Source: Acidobacteriota bacterium
Lineage (GTDB): Bacteria; Acidobacteriota; Terriglobia; Terriglobales; Acidobacteriaceae
DNA length: 50,357 bases
NCBI GenBank assembly: GCA_021851335.1
Contig: JAJZEA010000021.1
Span: forward strand, 1 to 50,357
Direction: 5' to 3'
Shown piece by piece: positions 1 to 8,846 of the stretch. How positions within the stretch are numbered: position 1 is the first letter of the stretch; each line of letters begins with the position of its first letter. Position numbers and translations under genes: made by a program. The notes below the pieces were generated by a model, which saw only the letters and a program-made list of their open reading frames with translations, made no database searches and had not been told where the DNA came from.

Positions 1-422
1 CCCGGAGTGGCCACGGCGCGATAGCCCACGATGCTGCCGCGCGGATCGGTCGGCGCAAGCACGTTGCCCTGGGCGTCCAGATACATGTTGGCCGAGGCGG
101 CGATGGGCGCCTGCTCGCGATAATCGAGAAACGTGGTGCGCCCGTCGTGCATGCGCAAGAGCATGAATCCCCCGCCGCCCAGATTGCCTGCAATCGGATG
201 CACTACAGCCAGCGCAAATCCGGTCGCCACGGCTGCGTCCACTGCATTGCCGCCGGACTTGAGCATCTCCAGTCCCGCGTCGGCGGCCAGGTGATGCACG
301 CTCACCACCATGCCGTGCGCGGCACGCACCGGCTGCTCCTGCCGATAGTTTGGAACCTGTGCTGCAGTACTGAGGCTGACAGTGATGACCACAAGAAGCG
401 TACAGATTGAGGATCGACGCAT
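1..422 (-). CDS. Gamma-glutamyltransferase, N-terminal part (runs off the left edge)
   Basis: Gamma-glutamyltransferases are secreted, self-cleaving N-terminal-nucleophile hydrolases that cut or transfer the gamma-glutamyl group of glutathione and related peptides. About 140 codons are present, roughly a quarter of the usual length, so the catalytic Thr lies outside the window. Visible family features are an N-terminal signal peptide (residues 1-21, ending near STAAQ), the GGNAVDAAVA motif (about 57-66), a GGGGF stretch (about 81-85) and the DYREQAP segment that carries a conserved substrate-binding Arg. The ATG at 422 was preferred over the ATG four bases upstream because it keeps the correct frame and has GGAG six bases before it. 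It lies 49 bp downstream of the adenosine deaminase on the same strand, so co-transcription is likely. Confidence 0.88.
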   Translation of the reverse strand, partial: MRRSSICTLLVVITVSLSTAAQVPNYRQEQPVRAAHGMVVSVHHLAADAGLEMLKSGGNAVDAAVATGFALAVVHPIAGNLGGGGFMLLRMHDGRTTFLDYREQAPIAASANMYLDAQGNVLAPTDPRGSIVGYRAVATP

Positions 423-471
423 CCATTTCTCCTTCACATGTTTCATTCAGCATTCGTTCGTGGCTGTGTGC

Positions 472-2055
472 TTACCATTGTGCCTCAAAAACACGCAAAC
501 GCCGCTCCAGTTCCCACTGTTCCGCGGCCCTGGGACTGGCTTTCAGGTAGTTGCCGCAGGCATTCGTCGGCTTGTCTGCGCCGAGCGTCTGATGAGCGCA
601 AACATCCACCGGCGTCATGAAGCGATCCGGATGCGACCACAGCGAAGCTCCCGGCAAAAACGCATGCTCCAGGCTGGTGCGCGCCATGAATTTCAAATCC
701 GAATAGCTCAAACCAAACTCCTCCGCCGCGCGCTCGTATTCGTGCGTCAGATCGATGCGGCTAACGCCTTCATCATCGGTGGAGAGCGCAACCGGCACCT
801 CGGCGCGACGATACTCCGGGAGCGGGTGATCCTTGCCTTGCACGCCCAGAATGACGGCATTCGATGTCAGGTTGATCTCAACCATGACGTGGCGCGCGGC
901 CATTTCCTTCAGCAGTGCCTGCGCGTTGTCTTCGTCCATCACATCCACACCGTGGCCGATGCGCTCGGCATGACCGATCTCGACGGCCTGACGAATGTGG
1001 AAGCGAAGTCCATCGGGCGGCACCAGCCCCTCTGCAAGCTCACCGGCATGCAGCGAGATGTGTACCTGCGGGTAGAGCCGGTGCAGATAGTCGAGCATCT
1101 CCATCTGGCGCGTGTAATCGCGCATGGAGTAGAACGCGTCCTCTGGCTGAACAAAGTTGATGCCCACAAAGCCTGGCTCGCGCGCAATGGTCTCAAAGCC
1201 CAGCAGCGTCTGAGCAAAGACCTGAGCAGGCGGATTGTCGCGCAGAATCTGGTAGAGGAATCGCACCGTGACCGCACAGCCAGGAGCGGGCTGGCTGCTG
1301 TGGCAGTGCTCGATCTGGTCGCGACGGGCTAGGGCAGTCTGCATCGCGGCTCGCGCCGGTTCCACTTCGTCAAACAAGCCACCGTCGATGAGCCGCTGGC
1401 GCAGCGCGGGCAGATCAGCATCCCAGCCGATCTTCTGCGCCAGAGCTGCGGCATGAGCAAAGTCCGGGGTATCCATCAGCTCCAGATATTGCTCGTTCTG
1501 CGCGGCGGCTCTCGACGCGACCTCGTCGATCCACTCTCCGGCGTGGCGTTTGCTGGTACCGCTGAATCGGCTGAAGGTGGCAAAGAATTGATCGTGCCCG
1601 CTCCAGCTCGACGAGGGAACAAAGCTGCGCATGGAAAACGCATCGATCAGTTTGTCTTCCAGTTCCTGGCTGACAGGCTGTTGGATGGTGGTCAACATCT
1701 TCTGCGCCTCGATCTCACCGGCGGCGCAGCTTCCGCCAGCCAGCGGCTTCACAAAACGGAGTGCCGCCGTGTCGATGCAGAGTCCATCTTCGCCCGCTGC
1801 GCGTATCCAGCTTTCGGCATAGACAGCGCCGCTCAGATGCACATGCAGATCGGCTCCCTTGGGCATCCCGGTCAGAAAGGCGTGCAGCGCCGGTGGACCC
1901 AGTTTGCGCGCCTCCTTGAAAGCGCGCTCGGCTCGCAATGTATGCAGGTTTGCACTGGCCACCGGTTGCGCATCCGCACGGGCGCCAGGACTGGTGCTGG
2001 CGTGAACCGATGACATGACGAGAAGAAAAAAGGCAACAGCAGGATGCATCCGCAT
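472..2055 (-). CDS. Secreted adenosine deaminase family protein
   Basis: Predicted zinc metallo-hydrolase that deaminates adenosine (or a related aminated purine) outside the cytoplasm. The 527-residue product starts with a signal peptide (residues 1-19). The metal and catalytic motifs of the family are all visible: HVH at 71-73, HAGE at 336-339, GHG around 367-369 and STDDEG at 425-430. It is longer than cytosolic adenosine deaminases (about 330-350 residues) and in this resembles the secreted ADGF/ADA2-like branch, which carries an extra N-terminal region. The ATG at 2055 was chosen because GAGG sits seven bases upstream and the signal peptide begins there; an in-frame upstream extension to 2151 has no signal-like start. 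The gamma-glutamyltransferase downstream is also exported, suggesting joint scavenging of extracellular nitrogen compounds (inference). Confidence 0.88.
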   Translation of the reverse strand: MRMHPAVAFFLLVMSSVHASTSPGARADAQPVASANLHTLRAERAFKEARKLGPPALHAFLTGMPKGADLHVHLSGAVYAESWIRAAGEDGLCIDTAALRFVKPLAGGSCAAGEIEAQKMLTTIQQPVSQELEDKLIDAFSMRSFVPSSSWSGHDQFFATFSRFSGTSKRHAGEWIDEVASRAAAQNEQYLELMDTPDFAHAAALAQKIGWDADLPALRQRLIDGGLFDEVEPARAAMQTALARRDQIEHCHSSQPAPGCAVTVRFLYQILRDNPPAQVFAQTLLGFETIAREPGFVGINFVQPEDAFYSMRDYTRQMEMLDYLHRLYPQVHISLHAGELAEGLVPPDGLRFHIRQAVEIGHAERIGHGVDVMDEDNAQALLKEMAARHVMVEINLTSNAVILGVQGKDHPLPEYRRAEVPVALSTDDEGVSRIDLTHEYERAAEEFGLSYSDLKFMARTSLEHAFLPGASLWSHPDRFMTPVDVCAHQTLGADKPTNACGNYLKASPRAAEQWELERRLRVFEAQW

Positions 2056-2204
2056 GAAAGACCTCGTAAAACGCTGGACAGAGTAGCCCCAGTGTAAATG
2101 CACCCATCCGGAACCTCCGGCTCGCACCGAAGTCCATCCTTCCGCAATCACACGGCATGAGCATCCAGCGCCGAGCAGGGAACAGGGCGGAAATGAGGCT
2201 GGTT

Positions 2205-2233
2205 TTGGCCCATCCCGATGCTCTTGCTATACT
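2205..2233 (+). promoter_or_regulatory. Sigma70-type promoter of tRNA-Phe
   Basis: TTGGCC at 2205-2210 and TATACT at 2228-2233 are separated by 17 bases, and a TG pair just before the -10 adds an extended -10 element. The predicted transcription start near 2240 leaves a leader of about 70 bases before the tRNA. Inferred from consensus match only. Confidence 0.6.
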
Positions 2234-2309
2234 GACTCTGGTTGTTTATCCGGTGCAGTGTTTCAGTCCCCCGATTCCGCGCCCATCCCGCAACCGTATC
2301 AAGCACTGA

Positions 2310-2384
2310 GGCCAGATAGCTCAGTGGTAGAGCGCGGCCCTGAAAAGGCCGGCGTCGGCGGTTCGATCCCGTCTCTGGCCACCA
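2310..2384 (+). tRNA. tRNA-Phe (GAA)
   Basis: The full cloverleaf can be folded. The acceptor stem GGCCAGA pairs perfectly with TCTGGCC, the D stem is GCTC/GAGC, and the anticodon stem CGGCC/GGCCG encloses the loop CTGAAAA with anticodon GAA. The T arm is GGCGG-TTCGATC-CCGTC (one G-T pair). The discriminator is A and the CCA tail is encoded at 2382-2384. The gene stands alone between a minus-strand and a plus-strand operon. Confidence 0.95.
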
Positions 2385-2708
2385 CTGCTACACCGCAACA
2401 AATCTTCCGACATGCTGAGTCGATTTCCCTGAGCGTATCTTGTGTATGCCAGAGTGATTTCGACGGAGTCGTCTGGTTCACTTTTGACAGCGGGTCTGCC
2501 GCTTGCTGCTGACTGCCGCATGAAACACGCTCGATCAGGGACTGCGGTCAGATGCTCTCCGGCTTGATCTCGCTGCCTGCAAAGTCTTCCGCGGGTTACA
2601 CCGCCTGTCTGCATACAATAAGAGTTGCGCCATTCCGAAAAAGCAGAAAATGACATGTTCGGCTGAAAGTAACAGGCCATGCATGCCCTGCTCACGGAGC
2701 TTGCACCC
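2385..2708. other. Intergenic region between tRNA-Phe and the efflux operon
   Basis: No convincing gene is seen here; the open frames that cross it run through the tRNA. A TACAAT (2614-2619) could be a -10 element for the downstream efflux operon, but I found no good -35 at the right distance. No clear terminator hairpin with a T-run follows the tRNA. Confidence 0.4.
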
Positions 2709-4187
2709 ATGACCACGCCAGCACTCACAACGCGACGTTTGCTCCTGACTCTGACAGTCGCGATGCTTGCGGGGGCCGGAAGCAGTTCTCATGCTGCGGC
2801 GCAAAATGCGCCCGCGCGTCCGGATAGTGTGTGGCAAAACGGTGCTCGACCGGGCAAGATGGAATCCAGGCTGCCCGCCGTGTCTGCCGCTGCGCCGGCT
2901 GATCTGAAAAGCGCCTGCACCGATGCCTGCACGCTGGCGGAGCTGATTAACCTGGCCGAGCAGCGCAATCCAACGACGCGTTTGGCCTGGGAGCAGGCAC
3001 GTGCGCGTGCAGCCAGACTGGGCATTGCGCGTTCGGAGTGGTATCCCACGCTTTCGGCGCTTGCGGTCGCCAGCACGGCTCGGGTGCGCGTACTGCTCAA
3101 CTCGCAGTTCTATCGCCAGACCTATGGAAATTTCTCGCCGGAGCTGCATGCCGAATATCTGATTCTTGACTTTGGCGGGCGCGAGGAAGCGATCAATGAA
3201 GCGAAGTGGAATCTGCTGGCTGCGAACTTGAACTTCAACGACTCCCATCGCCGTGTGATCTTTCAGGTGATGCAGGCTTACTATCGCCTGCTGAATGCGG
3301 CGAGTCTGCGCCAGGCCGCCGCGGTAAGCCTGAAGAATGCCCAGGCGGACGAAGCCGATGCAGGAGCGAGGCTGGAGCATGGTCTGGCCACAAAGCCGGA
3401 TCTGCTGGAGGCACAGGCGGCGCGAGCGCAGTCGGAGTACGACTTGCAGGCAGCTCAGGGAGCCGAAGAGATTGCGCGCGGCGGACTGGCTACGGCGCTC
3501 GAGCTGCCGCCGGAGACTGCGTTGCGCGTCGCAGAGGTGGATACGCTCACCGTTCCGGCAAAACTGGCCGACAGCGTTCGCGAGGAGACGGAACGCGCGT
3601 TGAACGAACGGCCTGATCTGAAGGCGCTGCTGGCGCGGATGAAGGCCGCCGACGCGGAGATCGGCCGTCAGCGGTCCACCTATCTGCCGACGCTGAACCT
3701 GAGCGGGAATGCAGGCGAGACCAGACAGTATGGACAGCAGGATCTGCTGCCGCCGGGTTATGCCGGGGGCGAGACCTGGGACGCCGCGCTGGAACTGCGC
3801 TGGACACTTTTTGACGGCGGACGACGCCAGCAGGCCGTGGCACAGGCGCGTGCGGAAAAGGCTGCAACACAGGCGCAGATCGACGCATTGCGCGACCGGA
3901 TTGCCGATGACGTCTGGAATGCCTACACCAACGCGCAGACCGCGCTTCGCCAGCGTGAGGCAGCGTTGTCACTGGTCACAGCGGCCAGCGAATCCTATAA
4001 CGCAACGCGTGAATCCTATAACGATGGCGTGCGCAATATTCTGGATGTGATTGCCGCCCAGAAAGCTCTGGCGCAGGCACAGGCAGAAGAAGTTACGGCG
4101 CGCACGCAGGTTCTGCTACAGGTGGCGGATCTGGCCTTCCAGACCGGCGACCTGATGGCTACATCGGGAGTGAGGAAGCAACCATGA
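2709..4187 (+). CDS. TolC-family outer-membrane efflux protein (MdtP-like)
   Basis: Outer-membrane channel component of a tripartite exporter. The 492-residue product has a signal peptide (about residues 1-32, ending in SSSHAAAQ) and then two tandem copies of the alpha-helical/beta-strand TolC repeat, with long amphipathic helices rich in Ala, Gln and Arg. The segments LRWTLFDGGRRQQAV and YNDGVRNILDVIAAQKAL are typical of the second repeat. The ATG at 2709 has GGAG nine bases upstream; an ATG at 2679 gives a ten-residue extension in front of the signal peptide and has a poorer ribosome site. The stop overlaps the next start (ATGA), so it heads a four-gene operon with a YtcA lipoprotein, an adaptor and a FUSC permease, the set found in the mdtNOP systems. 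Confidence 0.9.
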   Translation: MTTPALTTRRLLLTLTVAMLAGAGSSSHAAAQNAPARPDSVWQNGARPGKMESRLPAVSAAAPADLKSACTDACTLAELINLAEQRNPTTRLAWEQARARAARLGIARSEWYPTLSALAVASTARVRVLLNSQFYRQTYGNFSPELHAEYLILDFGGREEAINEAKWNLLAANLNFNDSHRRVIFQVMQAYYRLLNAASLRQAAAVSLKNAQADEADAGARLEHGLATKPDLLEAQAARAQSEYDLQAAQGAEEIARGGLATALELPPETALRVAEVDTLTVPAKLADSVREETERALNERPDLKALLARMKAADAEIGRQRSTYLPTLNLSGNAGETRQYGQQDLLPPGYAGGETWDAALELRWTLFDGGRRQQAVAQARAEKAATQAQIDALRDRIADDVWNAYTNAQTALRQREAALSLVTAASESYNATRESYNDGVRNILDVIAAQKALAQAQAEEVTARTQVLLQVADLAFQTGDLMATSGVRKQP

Positions 4188-4486
4188 ACGAGTATCTTCC
4201 CGCGGCTGCTTGCGTGAGCAAAGCCGGTTTGCGAAATCTCCGACGCACCCTGCCTGTGCTGGCCGTTTTGCTGGCGGGCTGCGGTCACGCTCCGGAGTTT
4301 AATATTCTGGGCTCCTATTTTCCCGCGTGGCTGCTGTGCATTGCGGCGGGCACATTGCTGTCTGGCCTGAGCTTTTCAGCGCTTCGTCGCGCCGGGCTGG
4401 AGCGTGAAATTGTAGCGTCAATCGTGGTTTATCCGTGCCTGGCCATCTTCTTTGCCTGCACGCTGTGGCTTTTGCTGTTTCGGTAA
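4184..4486 (+). CDS. YtcA-family lipoprotein
   Basis: Small 100-residue membrane lipoprotein with a lipobox (LLAGC, lipidated Cys33) followed by two hydrophobic segments at about 48-68 and 79-99. The size, lipobox and hydrophobic pair match the YtcA family, whose members sit beside MdtN/FUSC efflux genes; the molecular role is not known. Its start overlaps the TolC stop by four bases and it ends 11 bp before the adaptor, so the proteins are made together. The family assignment rests on the pattern and context, not on a search. Confidence 0.75.
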   Translation: MNEYLPAAACVSKAGLRNLRRTLPVLAVLLAGCGHAPEFNILGSYFPAWLLCIAAGTLLSGLSFSALRRAGLEREIVASIVVYPCLAIFFACTLWLLLFR

Positions 4487-4497
4487 GGAGGCGAACG

Positions 4498-5718
4498 ATG
4501 GAATTAACACCGGAGAGACGCCGCGCGCTGGGCCGAAGCATCAGCGTGGCAGCCGTGGTCGGCGCAATCCTTGTGGGCCTGCTCTCTATCCAGCAGATGG
4601 TGGAGAATCCACGCACCGACGACGCCGAGGTCTTTGCCAACTTCATCGCCATGGCTCCGATCGTCAGCGGGCCGGTGATGAAGATCAATGTCAAGGACAA
4701 TCAGTATGTAAAGCAGGGGCAGATGATGCTCGACATTGACGAACGGCCCTACGCTTACGCGTTGGAGCAGGCACGCTCCGAGCAGGCAGCGCTGGAGGGC
4801 AACATCGTCGACGAGAATCGGCGCATTGCCTCCGAGTCCAGTGCGGTCAGCGTCTCACAGTCCGGCGTACGCAGTGCAGAAGCTGCGCTGGCCCACGCGC
4901 AAGCAGTGGTAGCCCAGGCTCGCGCTGCGGTGATTGGCGCACAGGCTTCGGTAGATCGCGCTCGCGATGAACGCGACTATGCCGTACACAATCGGGATCG
5001 GCTGCAACCGTTGCTGGCCAAGCAATTTGTGACTGTCGATCAGGTGGACCGCGCGCAAACTTTGGCCGCAGCGCGAGAACAGGCACTGGCCGAAGCGCAG
5101 GCGCAACAGGTGCTGGCCGATGCTGCACTCGTCTCTGCCCTTGCGCAGCAACGACAGGCGGAGGCTCACCTGGAGCAGAGCAGGCAGCAGGTGAATCAGG
5201 CGCAGCACTCCGTGCTGACGGTCGAGCCACTCGTCGCGCAACGCAGCGGCAAACTCTCCGCCGTCCAGACTGCCGAATACAACCTGGAAAACTGTCGCCT
5301 CTATACGCCGTTTGACGGTCGCGTGACCAACCTGACCATCTCTGAAGGCGCTTATGCGCATGTTGGCCAGGAGCTTTTTACGCTGATTGATACACGAACC
5401 TGGTGGGTGCTGGCCAACTTTCGCGAGACGCAGTTACACCACATTGAACCGGGGATGAAGGCCGATGTTTATCTGATGTCCCACCCCAGCCTGCACTTGC
5501 ACGGAGTGGTTGACAGCACCGGATTTGGCGTCACGCCCGACGCGGATCTGATCGGCAAAATCACGCAGGGTCTGCCGGATGTCCAGCGCACCTTGAACTG
5601 GGTTCACCTGGCCTCGCGCTATCCGGTTCGCATTCGCATTCTGGATGGCCCTCAGCAGAATTTTCGCCTGGGAGAATCCGCCGTGGTCGTCATCGATGGC
5701 CATCCAGGATTGCTGTAA
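4498..5718 (+). CDS. HlyD/EmrA-type membrane fusion protein (MdtN-like)
   Basis: Periplasmic adaptor that links an inner-membrane permease to the TolC channel. The 406-residue product has one N-terminal membrane anchor (about residues 15-33) and a first half of the biotinyl-lipoyl domain (IVSGPVMKINVKDNQYVKQGQ). A long Ala/Gln/Glu-rich coiled-coil hairpin (about 85-260) follows. The second lipoyl half and beta-barrel (YTPFDGRVTNLTISEGAYAH, then WWVLANFRE) are typical of the EmrA/AaeA/MdtN branch. The ATG at 4498 has GGAGG seven bases upstream. It sits between the YtcA gene and the FUSC permease, its expected partner. Confidence 0.9.
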   Translation: MELTPERRRALGRSISVAAVVGAILVGLLSIQQMVENPRTDDAEVFANFIAMAPIVSGPVMKINVKDNQYVKQGQMMLDIDERPYAYALEQARSEQAALEGNIVDENRRIASESSAVSVSQSGVRSAEAALAHAQAVVAQARAAVIGAQASVDRARDERDYAVHNRDRLQPLLAKQFVTVDQVDRAQTLAAAREQALAEAQAQQVLADAALVSALAQQRQAEAHLEQSRQQVNQAQHSVLTVEPLVAQRSGKLSAVQTAEYNLENCRLYTPFDGRVTNLTISEGAYAHVGQELFTLIDTRTWWVLANFRETQLHHIEPGMKADVYLMSHPSLHLHGVVDSTGFGVTPDADLIGKITQGLPDVQRTLNWVHLASRYPVRIRILDGPQQNFRLGESAVVVIDGHPGLL

Positions 5719-5724
5719 GCAAGC

Positions 5725-7947
5725 ATGAACACGGAGACTTTACCTGCCGACAATCGCAGCTTCACTGCGTGGTTTGTGGAGTTTCTGCGCAACGAACTGG
5801 CGCCCTATCCAGGTCGAGGCGCGCTCGTGGCTCGCATGGTGATCTCTGCCACCATCACCATGATCCTGGTGATGACTTTTCGGATTCCCAATGGCGCCAC
5901 CGGACCGCTCTACGCGTTTCTTATCGCACGCGACAGCCTGCTGACCACGGCTCGCTCCGCGCGCAACGTGCTGATCGCCTTTGCACTATGCGCGCTTTTT
6001 GTGCCGGTAGGCGCACGCATGTTTGGCTCAGTGCCCATCACGCATTTTCTGTGGGAAGCGGCGAGTATTTTTCTGATCTTTTTTCTTATCCGCACGCTGG
6101 ACAATTACAGCGTGGCCAGCGCGATTGGACTGATGGCCACCTCTGCGCTGGCCGTCTGGTATCTGCCCGGTCCTGCCGAGCACAACGTGGAATACACCCT
6201 ATGGCAGATCGTTTCTCCTGCCATCGGTGCGGCAGTCACAATCGCCGTCGAAGCGATCTTTTACGCACTCTTTCATGAAGACGAGCTGCTGCGCGGCTTG
6301 AGCGATCGTCTGATGCTGATCGAGCAACTGTTGATCTGCTACACCGAGCACTCCACCGTACCGCGGACTCTGAATCGCAGATTGTCCCAGGCGACCATGA
6401 TCGGAGTTGGCGGCTTGCGTCGCATCGCCAGTCGAGCCAATGCCACGCCCATCCATCGCGCTCAGATGAATGCGGTCGTCTCGCTCGTTGGCCGCTCTGT
6501 GGACTTTGCCGCAGCGCTTGCGCACACCGCGCAGTCGCTCAGCGAGGAGGATCTGCCGTCAGCCCGGCAGCTCGCTTCGCAGATTGCTCACATGCGTCAC
6601 AGGGTGGCGGCGAGCAGCGAAAGCCTGGATTTGCGCAATCAGGATTTGCCCGATCAGGATCCGCAAAGTCGGCTTTTGCGAAGTCGAGATTCGCTCGACG
6701 CCGACTCTGCCCAGCCCGCAGCCTCCGCCGCCGCACCCGTCGCCACACTTCCGCTTCTGCGCGAACTGGAGGAGATGTTCTCGCTGATTCCGCGCGTACT
6801 CTCCGGCACCGAGTCGCTGGAAGCCTATGATGCTTTCACTGAGCGCGCGTTGCCACAGAGCCGCGTCTTCGTGCGAGATGCTTTTCACAATCCCGAGCAT
6901 CTCCGTTATGCGCTTGGCGGCTGTCTGGCCGGCATGCTCTGTTATGTGCTGTATGTCTCGCTCTCCTGGCCTGGACTGGCGACCTCCGTCACCACCTGCG
7001 TGCTGACCGCGTTGTCGAATATCGGCTCTTCACGTCAGAAGCAAATTCTGCGTCTCGCCGGGGCAGTCATCGGCGGATTCGTCTTTGGCATGGGCGCGCA
7101 GATTGTGGTTCTGCCCTGGCTCAACAGCATTGCCGGATTCACAATGCTTTTTGTCGCCGTCTCTGCCGTTGCTGCCTGGATTGCCACCTCCAGCGCACGG
7201 CTTTCTTACTGTGGATTGCAGATCGCGCTCGCCTTCTATCTCATCAACGTAAACGACTTCCACATTCAGCTTTCGCTTGCCATTGCGCGCGACCGTGCGC
7301 TGGGCGTGCTGCTGGGCGTATCGATGATGTGGCTGGTCTTTGAACGGCTGCACCCTCGCACCGCGACCGATGCCATGCTCGACACTTTCATCGCGAACCT
7401 GCGCCTACTGGCGCAGTTCAGCACGCTGGCTCTGGCGCATCCGGATGCGCAGTCGATTGCTCGCGTGCGTCGCCTGCGCACAGCCATCTCCAACAACTTT
7501 GCCAACGTGAATGCGCAAGCCGATGCTGTGCCGTTTGAGATTGGCGCGGCACGCCCGCGACACATGGCAGCGCGCGACCATATTCGCCGCTGGCAGGCGA
7601 TGCTCCGCACGTATTTTCTACTTGAGCTGGCCTTGTTGCAATACGCCGCTTTTTCAACCGCAGCGACGCTGAGCGAGCAGGATGCGCAGGCGCTGATCCA
7701 CTTTGACTCGCTTTGCGCGCGCCGACTCGAGGCCCTTGCCGCACAACTGGATGCGCAGCGACGCGAACTTCCCGTTCCGGAAAGTGACGCCAATCTCAGG
7801 AAGTGGCCCGATTGGCTGACCCGCGATTCCACGGCAAAATCCGGCGCGCTGCCACTGGCGCGTGAGATTTTTCATCTGCTGGATCGTGTTGCCGATGAGA
7901 TGCAGACTTCGCCCATCTTCGAGATGGAAGACACGTCCGCCAGATAG
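5725..7947 (+). CDS. FUSC-family inner-membrane efflux permease (MdtO-like)
   Basis: Predicted inner-membrane component of an aromatic-compound or drug exporter. The 740-residue protein shows the duplicated FUSC layout: a first cluster of membrane helices (about 36-185), a long soluble region (about 190-385, with a low-complexity DQD/SRLLRSRD/AAPVAT stretch), a second membrane cluster (about 390-555) and a soluble C-terminus. The length is close to MdtO/YccS-type proteins. It starts six bases after the adaptor stop and ends the operon. Substrate is not deducible from sequence; aromatic acids and biocides are the usual cargo of related systems. Confidence 0.87.
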   Translation: MNTETLPADNRSFTAWFVEFLRNELAPYPGRGALVARMVISATITMILVMTFRIPNGATGPLYAFLIARDSLLTTARSARNVLIAFALCALFVPVGARMFGSVPITHFLWEAASIFLIFFLIRTLDNYSVASAIGLMATSALAVWYLPGPAEHNVEYTLWQIVSPAIGAAVTIAVEAIFYALFHEDELLRGLSDRLMLIEQLLICYTEHSTVPRTLNRRLSQATMIGVGGLRRIASRANATPIHRAQMNAVVSLVGRSVDFAAALAHTAQSLSEEDLPSARQLASQIAHMRHRVAASSESLDLRNQDLPDQDPQSRLLRSRDSLDADSAQPAASAAAPVATLPLLRELEEMFSLIPRVLSGTESLEAYDAFTERALPQSRVFVRDAFHNPEHLRYALGGCLAGMLCYVLYVSLSWPGLATSVTTCVLTALSNIGSSRQKQILRLAGAVIGGFVFGMGAQIVVLPWLNSIAGFTMLFVAVSAVAAWIATSSARLSYCGLQIALAFYLINVNDFHIQLSLAIARDRALGVLLGVSMMWLVFERLHPRTATDAMLDTFIANLRLLAQFSTLALAHPDAQSIARVRRLRTAISNNFANVNAQADAVPFEIGAARPRHMAARDHIRRWQAMLRTYFLLELALLQYAAFSTAATLSEQDAQALIHFDSLCARRLEALAAQLDAQRRELPVPESDANLRKWPDWLTRDSTAKSGALPLAREIFHLLDRVADEMQTSPIFEMEDTSAR

Positions 7948-7990
7948 TTTTGTGGTTCCTCACCTGCCGGCGTACTTCGTTTTCGCGAAG

Positions 7991-8773
7991 TTACACTGCG
8001 TTCCAGTGATCCAGCGAAACAAAGCGCCGCTCGGCGCTGAAGCGCGTCAGCAGTACCTCTGCCGCGGCTACCGAGGCCGAGCGATCCACATCGAGCGAGT
8101 GCTGGCCACCGTCATGCAACACCACGTTGCTGGCCATGCCCCGGGAGTGGTTCTGCTCCACCAGCGCCGTCAGGCGTGCAGCTACCGGATCGACCGTTGT
8201 CGACTTCCAGTCTGCTGCCATCGCATTCCACAGCACCGTCGTCAGGCCCAGCGAACGCGCGCAGCGAAAGGTATAAGGCCGACGCGCACCAAACGGCGGA
8301 CGAAAAAGTCGGACCGGCTCGCCAAGGATCGACTCCAACTCCTGCTGCGTTCGCACCAACTCCGCACGGGTACGGTTCGCTCCCAGAAAAGCGAAGTTGG
8401 GATGGCTCCAGCTATGGTTTCCGATGGTGTGTCCGGCATCGCGCATCTGACGCACGAGCGGCTTCTGGATCGCCGCATATTTTCCCATCAGGAAGAAGGT
8501 TGCGCGCGCTTGATGGCGAGCCAGAATCTCCAACAGCATCGGCGTCCATCGCGGATTGGGGCCATCGTCAAAGGTAAGCGCGATCTCATCGGGCAGCGCC
8601 GGAGCGATCAGAGCATCGCCATAGAGTCTCGAAGAAGGCCAGTGCGCGGCAAAGAGCGCTCCGCCCACCGTGGCGGCTGCAACTGCGCTGCTGATACCGA
8701 CCTGTACAGCATGATGCGACCATTCCATCGCGTGAAGGCCCATCCTCTCCGACCGAGTCAATTTGATTGCCAT
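7991..8773 (-). CDS. Polysaccharide deacetylase (NodB homology domain)
   Basis: Predicted metal-dependent deacetylase of the carbohydrate esterase 4 family, acting on N-acetylated cell-wall or exopolysaccharide chains. Motifs are clear in order: TFDDGPNP (motif 1, catalytic Asp and metal-binding Asp), ATFFLMG, the HSWSHPNF metal-binding histidines (motif 2), and RPPFGARRPYT (motif 3). A hydrophobic stretch at about residues 20-42 may be a signal anchor, so the enzyme probably faces the periplasm. The start is uncertain: the ATG at 8773 overlaps a weak AGGA, while ATGs at 8743 and 8728 would also keep the hydrophobic segment. It is divergent from panB, and the short space between them must hold both promoters. 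Confidence 0.88.
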   Translation of the reverse strand: MAIKLTRSERMGLHAMEWSHHAVQVGISSAVAAATVGGALFAAHWPSSRLYGDALIAPALPDEIALTFDDGPNPRWTPMLLEILARHQARATFFLMGKYAAIQKPLVRQMRDAGHTIGNHSWSHPNFAFLGANRTRAELVRTQQELESILGEPVRLFRPPFGARRPYTFRCARSLGLTTVLWNAMAADWKSTTVDPVAARLTALVEQNHSRGMASNVVLHDGGQHSLDVDRSASVAAAEVLLTRFSAERRFVSLDHWNAV

Positions 8774-8795
8774 CCTACACTGACAAGCGTAAACT
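8767..8795 (+). promoter_or_regulatory. Possible sigma70 promoter of panBC
   Basis: TTGCCA at 8767-8772 and TAAACT at 8790-8795 are 17 bases apart and lie 52 bases before the panB start. The match is moderate (five of six at -35, four of six at -10). It overlaps the start of the divergent deacetylase gene. Confidence 0.4.
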
Positions 8796-8846
8796 CACTC
8801 CGTAACGGGTCGCATCCTGAGCAAACGGAGCGACACTGGAGAAACC

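Noticed and set aside
2258..2512. Open frames across the tRNA-Phe gene
   Set aside because: They overlap the tRNA on both strands and have no ribosome site or family features.
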